DNA of 39,457 nt from Streptomyces albospinus (GTDB lineage: Bacteria; Actinomycetota; Actinomycetes; Streptomycetales; Streptomycetaceae), in assembly GCF_014648695.1 (NCBI RefSeq), contig NZ_BMRP01000057.1, positions 1 through 39,457 on the forward strand, read 5' to 3'. The notes below the pieces were generated by a model, which was given only the letters and a program-made list of their open reading frames with translations, had not been told where the DNA came from and did no database searches. This document shows positions 24,649 through 34,626 of the stretch, one piece after another. A program made the translations under genes and the position numbers. Position 1 is the stretch's first letter. Every line of letters starts with the position of its first letter.

Positions 24649-25881
24649 ATGCCGAGCGACCGCTCGACGGCCAACGGCCGGACGGCCGTGAACACCGCAC
24701 TCGCTCCGACCGGGCCGCCCTCCGCGCGCCTGGTCCTGCTCTTCGCCGTTGCCTGCGGCAGCGCAGTGGCCAACGTCTACTTCGCCCAGCCCCTGCTGGT
24801 CACCTTCGGCGAGCAGTTCTCGCTCGGCTCCGGCCTGCTCGGCGCCATCGTCGCGGTCACCCAACTCGGATACGCCGCTGGCCTGTTCCTGCTCGTCCCG
24901 CTCGGCGACCTCGTCGACAGGCGCAGACTGATCACACTCCAACTCGGGCTGCTGGCTGCCGCGCTGCTGATCGCAGGTCTGGCACCCGGGACCGCTGCGC
25001 TGCTCGTCGCCCTCGCGGCGATCGGTGCGCTCGCCGTCGTCGCCCAGACGATGGTCGCCGCAGCGGCCCAACTCTCCGCTCCGGCCGTTCGGGGGCGGGT
25101 CGTCGGTGCGGTCACCAGCGGGGTGATCACCGGCGTTCTGCTGGCCCGCACAGTGGCAGGCGTAGTGGCCGACCTGGCCGGATGGCGCGCCGTCTACCTC
25201 TTGTCGGCCGTGGTGACCGCGACGCTCGCCGTGCTCCTGCGCCTGGCCCTGCCGGCCGACCGGCCGCCGACGGTCACCATGCCGTACCGGCGTCTGGTGG
25301 CATCAACCGTCATCCTGTTCGCCCGCCACCCTCTGCTCCGGGTCCGCGGCATGCTGGCGCTGCTGGTCTTCGCGGCCTTCAGCACACTGTGGAGCAGCGT
25401 CGTCCAGCCACTCAGCAGTCCCCCCTGGTCACTGACGCACACCGCGATCGGCGCGTTCGGGCTCGCCGGAGCGGCCGGAGCCGCAGCCGCGGGAGCCGCC
25501 GGTCGATGGAACGAGCGCGGTCTCGCACAGCGCACCACGGGGACTGCTCTGGTCCTGCTCGCCGTGTCGTGGCTCCCCCTGGCCTATACCCGGCAGTCAC
25601 TCTGGGCCCTGGCAATCGGAGCGGTCCTCCTGGACTTCGCCGTCCAGGCCGTGCACGTCACCAACCAGTCCCTCATCTACGCCGTCCACCCGGATGCCGG
25701 AAGCAGAACCATCGGCGGCTACATGGTCTTCTACTCGGCCGGCAGCGCCCTCGGCGCCATCGGCTCCTCCACGGCATACGCGGCGGCAGGTTGGACGGGG
25801 GTGACCGCCCTGGGAACGGCATTCAGCTGCTCAGCGCTGCTGCTGTGGGTGACGAGCCGGCGTCTGGGCCACGGGGCGTGA
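24649..25881 (+). CDS. MFS transporter (drug/small-molecule efflux)
   Basis: A 410-residue major facilitator protein with about 12 membrane segments. NVYFAQPLLV near residue 42 and the loop PLGDLVDRRRLI (about residues 83-94, the MFS motif A) place it with YnfM/YgaY-like efflux proteins. ATG at 24649 follows GGGGGG at good distance. Divergent pairing with an HxlR regulator and a shared palindromic operator suggests inducible export of a small toxic molecule. A hairpin 15 nt after the stop ends the unit. The substrate is not predictable. Confidence 0.9.
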   Translation: MPSDRSTANGRTAVNTALAPTGPPSARLVLLFAVACGSAVANVYFAQPLLVTFGEQFSLGSGLLGAIVAVTQLGYAAGLFLLVPLGDLVDRRRLITLQLGLLAAALLIAGLAPGTAALLVALAAIGALAVVAQTMVAAAAQLSAPAVRGRVVGAVTSGVITGVLLARTVAGVVADLAGWRAVYLLSAVVTATLAVLLRLALPADRPPTVTMPYRRLVASTVILFARHPLLRVRGMLALLVFAAFSTLWSSVVQPLSSPPWSLTHTAIGAFGLAGAAGAAAAGAAGRWNERGLAQRTTGTALVLLAVSWLPLAYTRQSLWALAIGAVLLDFAVQAVHVTNQSLIYAVHPDAGSRTIGGYMVFYSAGSALGAIGSSTAYAAAGWTGVTALGTAFSCSALLLWVTSRRLGHGA

Positions 25882-25895
25882 CTTCGTCAACTTGA

Positions 25896-25915
25896 CCCGG
25901 TCCTGAAGGACCGGG
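25896..25915 (+). terminator. Hairpin after the MFS gene
   Basis: CCCGGTCC (25896-25903) and GGACCGGG (25908-25915) pair around a TGAA loop, 14 nt after the transporter stop. The stem is perfect, but there is no T-run. Confidence 0.55.
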
Positions 25916-25957
25916 CTGGGAGCAGATGGATCGCGCCGCTCCGGCGCTGTTGGGTGT

Positions 25958-26200
25958 CAGGAAGTACGGATGCGATACCCACGAGCGCCAACACCTTCCA
26001 GGGCGCGTATGCGATGCCGTCGGCCACGTGCATGGCCCGGTCGGGATCGGTGGCGGCGACCACAGGTGCGATGTCGGCCAACGCCGCTTCCTCGTGCTCG
26101 ATGCCGCCGATCGTGGAGACCATGCTCAGGGCCCGGTCGAGATCCGTGGCGGCTACGGCTTGCGCGGTGCGTGCGACCGCCTCGGCTCGCCGAGCGCGAT
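25958..26200 (-). pseudogene. Fragment of an Ala-rich helical-repeat protein
   Basis: One minus-strand frame reads RRAEAVARTAQAVAATDLDR, then EEAALADIAPVVAATDPDR and AYAPWKVLALVGIASVL. These are tandem helical repeats (A..AVAATDPDRA) of a type common in large actinobacterial repeat proteins. The frame has no own start and runs out after about 80 residues, so this is a remnant. It abuts the broken transposase sequence. Confidence 0.5.
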
Positions 26201-26469
26201 CGCCCCACCATGCGCCCCTCCGGAGTACCGCGGACCACGACCCGCGCATCGGAGCGGCGCGGCAGCGCCAGGAAAGCCTTGAAAAACGTACAGCGGCGCC
26301 CACACGCGTCGTCTGGTGGCACGCCACCCGGACGTCGGTTTCGTTCCCGACAGGCTCCGGCAGGGTGCACAGGCTCGGGTCGAAAGTGCCAGTGATGTGG
26401 AGATCGGGCAGCCTGTAGAGCGGAGGGACAGGGGTGCCCGCATAGTCTCCCAGTGCGCATACCGCGGTG

Positions 26470-27328
26470 GCCACTGCCTGGTGCTGCTTCAACCGATTGA
26501 TGGCCCGTTCGACGGTGTTGCGTTTCTTGTACCGCTCCTCGTCGAAGCCGTGTGGCCGCCCACCGCGTAAGCCTTTGCGCAGCCGGGCGGCCTGGCTGTC
26601 GGTCTTCTCAGGGAAGGTGTGCCGAATGCCGCGTTGGCGCAGGTACTGGCGGCACGGGCCGTTGCTGTAGGCCTTGTCGGCCGCGATGCTGTCGGGCTTC
26701 TGCGGGGCCTGCCGGGCCCGGGCCCGGGAACACGGATCTTCTCCAGCGCCGGCTTGAACTGGGTGCAGTCGGCCCGCTGCCCCGGTGTGACGATCAGGGA
26801 GAACGGGCGGCAGCGGCCGTCGGCGCTCAGGTGGAGCTTGGTGGTGAACCCTCCTCGTGAGCGACCCAGGCCCTCACCTTCTGCACCACCTCCACCAGGC
26901 GGGCGTGCAAGCTCTGCCATGCGGTTTCGCCCTGATGTTCTGGGACTTCGGCCCCCTTTGAGGCGGGAACCGGTAGCGGGTCGGTGCGGGCCCCGGCCGC
27001 GTGCTGGGATGCGCACGCACGATGGTGGAGTCCACGGAGATGTTCCAGTCGATCTCACCCGCGGCATTAGCCGCAGCCTGAACCTGCTGGAGCAGACGCT
27101 CCCACGTCCCGTCGCCCCACCACAGCCGATGCCTTCGTAGACCGTCTTCCACGGCCCGAACCGCTTGGGCAGGTCACGCCAGTGCACTCCGGTCCGCACC
27201 CGGTGCAGAATCCCGTCGATCACCTGCCGGTGATCCCGCCACCTGCCACAACGCCCGTTGCTGACCGGCAGCAACGGCCGCAGCCGTTCCCACTCGGCAT
27301 CACTCAGATCACCCCGCCCCATGTCCAC
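26470..27328 (-). pseudogene. IS5-family transposase, frameshifted and 3'-truncated
   Basis: The N-terminus (DLSDAEWERLRPLLP, then GVHWRDLPKRFGPWKTVYE) starts at 27328 or 27322. It shifts frame near 27135 to LWWGDGTWERLLQQVQAA and the DDE region NISVDSTIVRAH. It shifts again to LGRSRGGFTTKLHLSADG and a third time to GRPHGFDEERYKKRNTVERA followed by INRLKQHQAVAT. After that residue homology stops abruptly at about 26470. The order of parts is that of IS5-type transposases. At least three frame changes and the lost C-terminus show it is inactive. I could not define terminal inverted repeats. Confidence 0.75.
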
Positions 27329-27704
27329 TTCAACGATCCGGACGCCGAGCAGTCACATGATCGGCCGGACAAGTCCTAGCTAGGCGTGCGGGCCGATGGT
27401 CAGAACGGGCGGTGCTGGCGCCAGGACACAGCTTCTTGTGCTGGACGAGCCTTGTCGTGAGCCGGCTCGACCAACAGCGGGGTACCGGCGTCGGGCCGAT
27501 GGGGCGTGAGTTCATCATGGTGCGGAGTACTTCAGTGCTGCGCCAGGGGGCGCGGACCGTGGTCTCACAGCAGCCCAAGAATCGGCGCCGGTGCAGGCGT
27601 CGCCCAATGGGCGTTGTCCAACCTGACTTTGCAGGTCGCGGGGCTGGAGTGGGCCGAGGTTGGGGTGCTCGTACCGATCGGGGCTGTGATCGGTAGCAGG
27701 TGAT
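27329..27704. other. Gap between insertion-sequence remnants
   Basis: No supported gene. ORFs exist on both strands but carry no known motif or start site. It is probably leftover flank from insertions. Confidence 0.35.
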
Positions 27705-28035
27705 CGTCCGTCAGCGCTCCGAGGCCGACCTCCCGCAGCCTGGCGATGATCTCTTGTTGTGCCGGGCGGTGGTGATCTCCGAGGAGCGGCCCGGCCGTGC
27801 CGCCGAGATCGACAGCAGGCTGCCCCGCTCGTCGGTCAGGGCCAGGAACAGCAGGGCATGGGACTTGTGCTTCCCGCTGTAGTTCGGCCGGTTCTCGTCC
27901 CCGGTACGTCTGCGGGTGCGCACCGGGATGCCGTCGAGCAGTACGACGACACCACTCTTCCGGGCGGCTTTCTTCAGAACGCGGTCCATGTGCGGGGCGC
28001 GCGCGGCGAGCAGGTCGATCACTTCCTGCCGGGAA
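27705..28035 (-). pseudogene. Transposase fragment, copy 1
   Basis: The minus strand encodes VIDLLAARAPHMDRVLKK, then VVVLLDGIPVRTRRRTGDEN, YSGKHKSHALLFLALTDERG and SAARPGRSSEITTARHNK. This is the catalytic half of a DDE transposase of the IS5-like group common in Streptomyces. Both ends are missing, and a frame change occurs after the last motif. The same sequence recurs at 33040-33650 on the same strand with high nucleotide similarity. Confidence 0.7.
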
Positions 28036-28261
28036 TCGCACGGTGTGCGCTGTCGCGGCTGCCTGGAGGCAGGGACCCCACCGTTCGGCTGACGGGGTGC
28101 GGCCACTCGGGTATCAGCGTGTGCCTTGACGACGATGCAAGGGGTTCGTCGACCGGCGAAGTGACATTTTGCAGTGGTCTCATCAGTCGTGATCTGGAAG
28201 ACGCTCTGACGGTTGACCGGTCGCCCTTGAGGGCGTGGCTCTGGGATGGAGGAGACGGCTG

Positions 28262-29698
28262 ATGGGCAACGGCGGACGACCGTCACGGTCCGGTTCATCC
28301 GGGCGGCCGGAGCGCCCGATGCCGGAGGACGCGCATGCGCGGTGGCGTCTCCGGCGGATCGGCGCCGCTATGGCTGCCGGTGTCGCTGCGGCTGCCGCGC
28401 GTGCCCGGGCCATCGCGCGGCGGGTCGGGGAGATGCCTGCGCCGCCGGGGCCTTTTCGGCCCGGGTTCTGGCGCAGTCCGATCCGCGGTCCCTGGCTGAC
28501 GTCGGTGTTCGGCTTGGTGCTGCTGATCGGCATTCCGGTGCTCTTCCTCACCGGCGCGCTCTCCTACGCCGCCTACAACCCCGATCTCGGCCCGCTCAAT
28601 GACAAGACGCCCGGCAAGGGCCTGCTGGGTTTCTATTTGTTCGACTGGCCTACGCACCCCTACTGGCTGTACCGGCTGACCCAAGGCGTGCACGTCACGC
28701 TGGGCGTGGTCCTCGTGCCCGTACTGCTGGGCAAGTTGTGGTCGGTGATCCCGAAGCTGTTCGAGTGGCTGCCGGTACGGAGCTTCGCCCACGGTCTGGA
28801 GCGGCTGTCCCTGCTGATGCTGGTGGGCGGCGTCATCTTCGAGTTCGTGACCGGGATCCTCAACATTCAGCTGTACTACGTCTTTCCCGGCTCGTTCTAC
28901 ACCCTGCACTTCTACGGCGCGTGGGTGTTCATCGCCGCGTTCATCGTCCATGTGTGCCTGAAACTGGGCCGGATGTCGCGGGCCTTGGGCTCACGCAGTC
29001 TGGCCACGGAACTGCGTACCGACCTCGCGCACACCGTGCCCGAGCCGCCCGTCCCCGACGGCCTGGTGCCGACCGCACCGGCGGCGCCGACGATGACGCG
29101 GCGCGGCGCCGTGGGGTTGGTGGGGGTGGGCTCGGTGGCCCTGCTGGTGGTCACGGCAGGGCAGAGCATCGGCGGCTGGCTGCGGAACACCGCCTTGCTC
29201 GCGCCGCACAACCGCAACCCCGGCGGCGGCCCGATGGACTTCCAGATCAACAAGACGGCCGCAGCCGTCGGCGTCAACCCGGCACATGTGGGTCCTGCGT
29301 GGCGGCTGGAGGTACGCGGCCGCGCACCGACGCTGGTCATCACGCGCGCGCAGCTCCTCGCGATGCGCCGGCACGACGCTCTCCTGCCGATCGCCTGCGT
29401 GGAGGGATGGTCCACCGACGACCAGCACTGGAGCGGCCTCAGGCTCACCGACCTCGCCGCCATGGCCGGGCTGCCCGGGGCCGGAAGCGTCCTGGTGGAA
29501 TCCGTCCAACCGGCCGGCTCTTTCCGCTCGGTGGTGCTGCGCGGCAACCAGATCCACGACCCGCGATCGCTGCTCGCCCTGCGGGTCAACGGCGCGGACC
29601 TTTCGCTCGACCACGGCTACCCGGCCCGGATCATCGTCCCGGCCAACCCCGGCGTGAACAACACCAAGTGGGTACGCCGGCTCACCTTCAGGACATGA
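28262..29698 (+). CDS. Membrane molybdopterin-dependent oxidoreductase
   Basis: A 478-residue two-domain protein. The N-terminal half has about four or five membrane helices with histidines (for example LTQGVHVTLGVVLVPVL and YTLHFYGAWVFIAAFIVHVC), like a cytochrome b561-type subunit. The C-terminal half is a sulfite-oxidase-type molybdopterin domain: Cys379 in LPIACVEGWSTDDQHWSGL is the expected Mo-ligating cysteine, and the C-terminal VPANPGVNNTKWVRR is typical. The two are often fused in actinobacteria. The physiological substrate is unknown. ATG at 28262, after GGAGGAGA, is preferred to the longer frame from 28235. It heads a three-gene operon. Confidence 0.88.
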   Translation: MGNGGRPSRSGSSGRPERPMPEDAHARWRLRRIGAAMAAGVAAAAARARAIARRVGEMPAPPGPFRPGFWRSPIRGPWLTSVFGLVLLIGIPVLFLTGALSYAAYNPDLGPLNDKTPGKGLLGFYLFDWPTHPYWLYRLTQGVHVTLGVVLVPVLLGKLWSVIPKLFEWLPVRSFAHGLERLSLLMLVGGVIFEFVTGILNIQLYYVFPGSFYTLHFYGAWVFIAAFIVHVCLKLGRMSRALGSRSLATELRTDLAHTVPEPPVPDGLVPTAPAAPTMTRRGAVGLVGVGSVALLVVTAGQSIGGWLRNTALLAPHNRNPGGGPMDFQINKTAAAVGVNPAHVGPAWRLEVRGRAPTLVITRAQLLAMRRHDALLPIACVEGWSTDDQHWSGLRLTDLAAMAGLPGAGSVLVESVQPAGSFRSVVLRGNQIHDPRSLLALRVNGADLSLDHGYPARIIVPANPGVNNTKWVRRLTFRT

Positions 29699-29700
29699 CC

Positions 29701-30204
29701 ATGGCACGCTTCGTTCGCTGGTACGGCTCCGGGCCTCTGCACCTGCTTGTGCTGATCTGCTCCTTCGCTCTCACGGCCTACGCCATGGTGCGCCTGTTAG
29801 CCGTTCGGCCTCTCGACGTGGCGATCTGGTTCGTGGGGGCGGCAATCCTTCACGACCTGATCCTGCTACCCCTGTATTCGATCGCCGACCTGTCGGCTCA
29901 CTCCGTGCTGCGGCATCGCACCGGCCGGGTACCGACCGCGGCATGGATCAACTACCTGCGCGTACCCACCTTCCTGTCCGGTGTGCTGCTGCTCGTGTGG
30001 TTCCCTCTCATCCTCGATCTGGCGATCCCTTACCGAGGCGACACCCGGTTGCCGGAAAGCGTCTACCTCGGCCGGTGGCTGGCGATCACCGGCGCGCTGT
30101 TCGGTGCGTCGGCACTGGCCTTCGCTCTCAAACTGCGCCGCGTCCGGCGAGCCGTCCCCGCCGATGAGGACCGGCCCCCGCCCGGTCACGACGCCAAGCC
30201 GTGA
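29701..30204 (+). CDS. Small integral membrane protein of the oxidoreductase operon
   Basis: A 167-residue protein with about four hydrophobic helices (LHLLVLICSFALTAYAMV, VAIWFVGAAILHDLILLPLY, FLSGVLLLVWFPLILDLA, WLAITGALFGASALAFALKL) and a charged C-terminal tail. ATG at 29701 has AGGA 7 nt upstream; ATG at 29695 overlaps the previous stop and is an alternative. Codon 33 (29797-29799) is TTA. It probably works with the neighbouring oxidoreductase, but no cofactor motif is visible and the family is not recognised. Confidence 0.78.
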   Translation: MARFVRWYGSGPLHLLVLICSFALTAYAMVRLLAVRPLDVAIWFVGAAILHDLILLPLYSIADLSAHSVLRHRTGRVPTAAWINYLRVPTFLSGVLLLVWFPLILDLAIPYRGDTRLPESVYLGRWLAITGALFGASALAFALKLRRVRRAVPADEDRPPPGHDAKP

Positions 30205-30908
30205 CGCCCGAGGAGGAAAAGTCGCCCTCCGCACGCGAGGACCCCTACGCACTGGCCCTGCAAGCCGGTCGCGGGCCGGTGTACCTGAGGTTCGCCGACG
30301 GGCGCCGGACCCGGTTGCCGGTACGCCGCTGGGGCGCGCGGCCCACCGGGGCCGACGAGACGTTGCTGGAGCGCTGCAACGGCCCTGTACTCGATGTCGG
30401 CTGCGGACCGGGCCGCCTGTGCGGGGCGCTCCTGGACCGAGGCGTCTTCGCCCTTGGTATCGACGTCGCTCCCCACGCGATCGCCCGGACAGAGACCCGC
30501 GGCGGGGCCGCACTGTGCCGGTCGGTGTTCGACCCGCTGCCGGCCGAGGGAAGCTGGCAGTCCCTGCTGCTCGTCGACGGGAACATCGGCATCGGCGGCG
30601 ACCCGCATGCCCTGCTCCGCCGCTGTACCCAACTCATCGCCCCAACGGGAGTCCTACTCGTCGAAGTCGAGCAGCACGATGTCGAAGAGGGCTGCACCGC
30701 TTGGGTGGAGGACACGCACGGCAACCGCGGCCCAGCGTTCCTCTGGGCGTGCCTTGGGGCGCCGGCTGTCCGCAGGGTCGCCGAAAGCCTCGGGCTCAGC
30801 GTCACCGACCAGTGGATCAGTGGCCGACGGTGCTTTCTCTCCCTCGGCCGTCACGACTCACGTCCCTCAGTCGTCGCATCTCACGCGCCCCGGGCGCAGC
30901 TGCGGTGA
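30201..30908 (+). CDS. Class I SAM-dependent methyltransferase
   Basis: A 235-residue methyltransferase with SAM motif I VLDVGCGPGRLCGAL (about 63-77), motif II ALGIDVAPHAI and a typical later strand APTGVLLVEVEQHDVEEG. GTG start at 30201 overlaps the preceding stop (GTGA), so it is translationally coupled to the membrane protein and oxidoreductase. Substrate unknown. The last 20 residues (RHDSRPSVVASHAPRAQLR) look unstructured. Confidence 0.85.
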   Translation: MTPEEEKSPSAREDPYALALQAGRGPVYLRFADGRRTRLPVRRWGARPTGADETLLERCNGPVLDVGCGPGRLCGALLDRGVFALGIDVAPHAIARTETRGGAALCRSVFDPLPAEGSWQSLLLVDGNIGIGGDPHALLRRCTQLIAPTGVLLVEVEQHDVEEGCTAWVEDTHGNRGPAFLWACLGAPAVRRVAESLGLSVTDQWISGRRCFLSLGRHDSRPSVVASHAPRAQLR

Positions 30909-31160
30909 GGAGGTGGAGCGTGTGCGGGCGGCAAGTCGAGCGGGCCAGACGCGCCAGAACCTGCCGCCCTGTCAAGGCAACCATCGACGGCCAGGAGGTG
31001 CGATCCGCCGATCGTGCTGTTTGAGTGAGATGAATCCGCCGCTCAGGGAGGCTGCGATGGACGACCCACCGGCACCTGAAGCGGTCTACGGTGCGGGCGG
31101 CTGCTCAGGCCGTCCGGGCCGGGCCGCGTCGGCTGGCCGGAGGCGGACGGACTGCCGCCG

Positions 31161-32993
31161 ATGAGCGGGCGACCGATCGGTGACCATGCGCTGCTGTCCG
31201 ACTGCCGCTCGGCCGCCCTGGTCACCTCCGACGGCTCAGTGGACTGGCTGTGCCTTCCCCGCTTCGACAGCCCGGCGCTCTTCGCCCGGCTCCTCGACGA
31301 GGACGCCGGCCACTGGTCCATCCGCCCCACCGGACCCGCCGACGTCAGCCGCCGCTACGTCAAGGAGACCCTCGTACTGGAGACGACCTTCCGTACCACC
31401 GGTGGAACGGCGGTCCTACGTGACGCACTCGCTCTGGGACGGCGCGAGCGCGGACACGCCCTGGGCACCGCGTCTCCCGGAATGCTTCTGCGGCAGATCA
31501 CCTGTACCGAAGGACAAGTGCCCGTCGAGATCACCTATGCGCCACGCCCGGAGTTCGGACTCGTTCACCCCCTCCTTGCAACCGTCCGGGGCGGGCTCGC
31601 CGCGTACGGAGGTGCCCACGTCCTGTTGCTGTCGACCCCCATCGACCTGAGGGTGAGCGGTTCCACCGCGCACGGTCAGATCACCCTCCAGGCGTCGGAC
31701 CGCCTCGGCTTCGCACTGCACGTCGGGCCGGCATGGGGAACCGAGCCGATGCGCTGGCGAGCGGGGCGTATCCGACGGCGCTTGAACGACACCGTCGAAG
31801 GCTGGCGCTCATGGTCCCGGCTGCACCGCGGCTACGTCGGCCCCTGGCAGGACGAGGTAGGCCAGAGCGGACGCGTGCTGCGGGCACTGACCTTCGCGCC
31901 CACGGGGGCAATTGTCGCTGCGGCCACCACCTCTCTGCCCGAGCGTGCGGGCGGCACACGCAACTGGGACTACCGCTACACCTGGGTCCGCGACGCCAGC
32001 TTCACTCTGCAGGCGCTGGCCACCGCCGCCTGCGAGAAGGAGAAGGACAAGTTCTTCGGCTTCCTCGCCCGAGCCGCGGCAACCCAGCTCCACCGCGGCG
32101 TGGACCTGCAGATCATGTACGGCATCGGTGGCGAACGCGACCTGAGTGAGCGGATCCTGCCCCACCTTGCCGGCTGGCGCGACAGCACCCCCGTGCGCAG
32201 CGGCAACGACGCATGGCGCCAACGCCAGCTCGACGTCTACGGCGAACTCCTCGACGCCGCCTACCAGACCTTCCCGCCCAACGAGCGCCTGGACCCACCC
32301 ACCCGCGCATTCCTGCTCCAAGCGGCCGAGACAGCCACCCGCCGCTGGGCCGAACCCGATCAGGGCATCTGGGAGACTCGCGGGTCGCGCAGACACTTCC
32401 TGCACTCGAAACTGATGTGCTGGGTCGCCTTGGACCGGGCCATCGCGATGGCCTCCACCCTTCAGGCCGACGAACGCGTACCCCACTGGCGGCACGAGCG
32501 TGACCGGATCCGCCAAGCCGTTGAACAGCGCGGATGGAACCCCCGCCTGGGCGCCTTTACCCAGGCGTTCGACAGCGACGACCTGGACGCCTCGGCGCTG
32601 ATGCTGCCTATCGTCGGCTTTCTTCCCCCGCAGGACCCCCGTGTCCAGTCCACCGTACTGGCCATCGCCACCCACCTCACCGACCGCAACGGCCTGATCC
32701 GCCGCTACCTCGGCGACGAGATCGAAGGAGGAGAGGGAGCCTTCCTGCTGTGCACCTTCTGGCTCGCCCAGGCCCTCGCCCTGACGGGACACACCACCCG
32801 TGCACGGCAGGTGTTCCAAACCGCCGTCGCGCACGCCAACGACGTCGGCCTCCTGGCCGAGGAGACCGACTCCACCACGGGTGAGGCCCTCGGCAACTTC
32901 CCACAAGCCTTCAGCCACATCGGGCTCATCAACGCCGCCCGCGCCATCCGCGACGCCGAGCGGGAACCCGCACCACGACGATTCGAACGCTAG
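31161..32993 (+). CDS. Glycoside hydrolase family 15 (glucoamylase/trehalase-like)
   Basis: A 610-residue GH15 enzyme of the cytosolic actinobacterial type, which includes mycobacterial-type trehalase and glucan 1,4-alpha-glucosidases. The N-terminal beta-sandwich begins RPIGDHALLSDCRSAALV and contains SVDWLCLPRFDSPALFA. The (alpha/alpha)6 barrel has TRNWDYRYTWVRDASF (residue 266 on), GIWETRGSRRHFLHSKLMCW and GNFPQAFSHIGLINAA at the end. No signal peptide is seen. ATG at 31161 starts at the conserved N-terminus; the ribosome binding site is poor. The gap upstream (30909-31160) holds no gene. Trehalose versus maltodextrin specificity cannot be told from sequence. Confidence 0.9.
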   Translation: MSGRPIGDHALLSDCRSAALVTSDGSVDWLCLPRFDSPALFARLLDEDAGHWSIRPTGPADVSRRYVKETLVLETTFRTTGGTAVLRDALALGRRERGHALGTASPGMLLRQITCTEGQVPVEITYAPRPEFGLVHPLLATVRGGLAAYGGAHVLLLSTPIDLRVSGSTAHGQITLQASDRLGFALHVGPAWGTEPMRWRAGRIRRRLNDTVEGWRSWSRLHRGYVGPWQDEVGQSGRVLRALTFAPTGAIVAAATTSLPERAGGTRNWDYRYTWVRDASFTLQALATAACEKEKDKFFGFLARAAATQLHRGVDLQIMYGIGGERDLSERILPHLAGWRDSTPVRSGNDAWRQRQLDVYGELLDAAYQTFPPNERLDPPTRAFLLQAAETATRRWAEPDQGIWETRGSRRHFLHSKLMCWVALDRAIAMASTLQADERVPHWRHERDRIRQAVEQRGWNPRLGAFTQAFDSDDLDASALMLPIVGFLPPQDPRVQSTVLAIATHLTDRNGLIRRYLGDEIEGGEGAFLLCTFWLAQALALTGHTTRARQVFQTAVAHANDVGLLAEETDSTTGEALGNFPQAFSHIGLINAARAIRDAEREPAPRRFER

Positions 32994-33039
32994 CTCCCAC
33001 CACGAAGCAGCGGGTGGCGTAAGAAGGCGTCAGATCACA

Positions 33040-33650
33040 GGTGAGCGTAGATGACGCATCGCGCAGGCCCGCCTCGGACGAAGCCGAGGTCCGTCAGCGC
33101 TCCGAGGCCGGCTTCCCGCAGCTTGGTGGTGATCTTGTTGTGCCGGGCGGTGGTGATCTCCGAGGAGCGGCCCGGCCGTGCCGCCGAGATCCACAGCAGG
33201 TTGCCCCGCTCGTTGGTCAGAGCCCGGAACAGCAGGCCGTGGGCCTTGTGTTTTCCGCTGTAGTGCGGTCGGTTCTCGTCCCCGGTACGCCGGCGGGTGC
33301 GGACCAGGGTGCCGTCGAGCAGCACGACGACGCCGCCCTTGCCGGCGATTTTCTTCAGGGCTCGGTCCAGGCGCGGAGCACGCGCTGCGAGCAGCTCGAT
33401 CACTTCCAGAAGCCAGCGGCGCACGGTGGCAGACGCCGTTGCCGCCCGCCGTGTCGGAAAGTCGCTGGTCGTGGCAGCGGACGGCGAGGGCGATCAAGGC
33501 GATTCGGCCGGGTGGGAGCTTGCGCCAGCGGGAGCCGATCTTCTTCAGATGGCCGCGGACCAGGCCGGCGACCAGGTCCAAGGCGGCGCTCGACAGTGGT
33601 AGGCGGGACTGGCAGACAAGCCCTTCAGTGCCCTCGGCGGGGCGGCCGTT
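33040..33650 (-). pseudogene. Transposase fragment, copy 2 (frameshifted)
   Basis: The N-terminal part (LPLSSAALDLVAGLVRGHLK and IGSRWRKLPPGRIALIALAV) and the C-terminal part (RRWLLEVIELLAARAPRLDR, VVVLLDGTLVRTRRRTGDEN, SAARPGRSSEITTARHNK) lie in different frames, with the shift near 33430. The sequence ends after ALTDLGFV, close to where copy 1 at 27705-28035 also loses homology. It is a defunct DDE transposase of the IS5-like group. Together with copy 1 it brackets the molybdopterin oxidoreductase and GH15 block. Confidence 0.72.
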
Positions 33651-33717
33651 CATTCGCACGGACACCCCAACTCCCTCCGAAGGCCCGTGCGTTACGCCGA
33701 CATCCGGCCGACATCGG

Positions 33718-33950
33718 TCATGCGCGAGGCTGCGGCAACGTAGTGAAGCGGCCAGCGGCGGTGCAGTGCAGCCAGCCCTGGTCCGCCGGACACCTGAGCA
33801 TGTCGCGCACCTGCTCGACCTGCCCTGGCCGGGTGCCCCTGCCGAGCTGGACGCTGACGTCCCTGGCAGGCACCGGCTCCGAGGACGCGGACACGATCTT
33901 CATGATCGCCTGGTAGTCGGCGGGCAGTGCGCTCTCCGTCCATGACCGGC
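33718..33950 (-). pseudogene. C-terminal fragment of a winged-helix or mobile-element protein
   Basis: The frame reads ESALPADYQAIMKIVSASSE, PVPARDVSVQLGRG and CPADQGWLHCTAAGRFTTLP. This resembles the helix-turn-helix tail seen on some streptomycete transposase-associated proteins. It has no start of its own and is preceded by arginine-rich shadow sequence. Confidence 0.4.
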
Positions 33951-34056
33951 TCTCGGTACGGGACCAGCAGCATCCCGCCCGCCCCCGGGCCAGCCGTGAC
34001 CCGCTCCAACTCCCCGGCCATGACCGGATCACCCGCCTGCCCCGAAGAAGGAGCTG

Positions 34057-34260
34057 ATGATGGCGGAGTTCTGGCAGGGCTCCCCCATGGGCCCGCCCGT
34101 ACAGATCAGCTTCAAGCCCGGCACCACCCGATGGCAGCTCGGCATCCTCAACAACGCACGCCTCAACTCGGGCGCAGGGCCGCAGTGGTACGACGGCGCA
34201 ACCCTCTCCAAGGACAGCTGGCACACCATCGCGTTCCGGAGCGTCAAGTCCTTCCCGTGA
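34057..34260 (+). pseudogene. Remnant of a heparin-lyase-I-like polysaccharide lyase
   Basis: The plus frame reads EFWQGSPMGPPVQISFKPGT, RWQLGILNNARLNSGAGPQW and KDSWHTIAF before a stop. It matches my memory of the concanavalin-like domain of secreted polysaccharide lyases (Polysacc_lyase family), but only about 65 residues remain where some 220 are expected. There is no signal peptide. The gap 34261-34626 that follows has no other supported gene. Confidence 0.4.
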
Positions 34261-34626
34261 AGCCGGCGATCCGGAAACCGGCAGTCAAGGAGGCCCGAGC
34301 GGCTTAGGTGAAGTTCGCTGCTGATCCTTGGGACGCCGTTAACGAAACGAGGGGTGCACGAAGCGACATGTAGCCGAGCGTGGTGTTCGCCGGGGCGATC
34401 TCACCGAGCGTGCCCGGGTCTCGGGCGTGCGGTGGAGACATGGCCTGACGGGTGCACCATTGCGTGGCGGGCTACATCGCTGCTGGCCATACGGGTGGTT
34501 CTCCTGTCGTGCCCGGCCAGAGTGACCGATCAGCTCGGGGCGTCTCACCCAAAACTGTCAGGGACGGGACCGGACATCTGACGAGTGGCTCGGCGGACTC
34601 CCAAACCAACGAAGGAGGACGACGTC

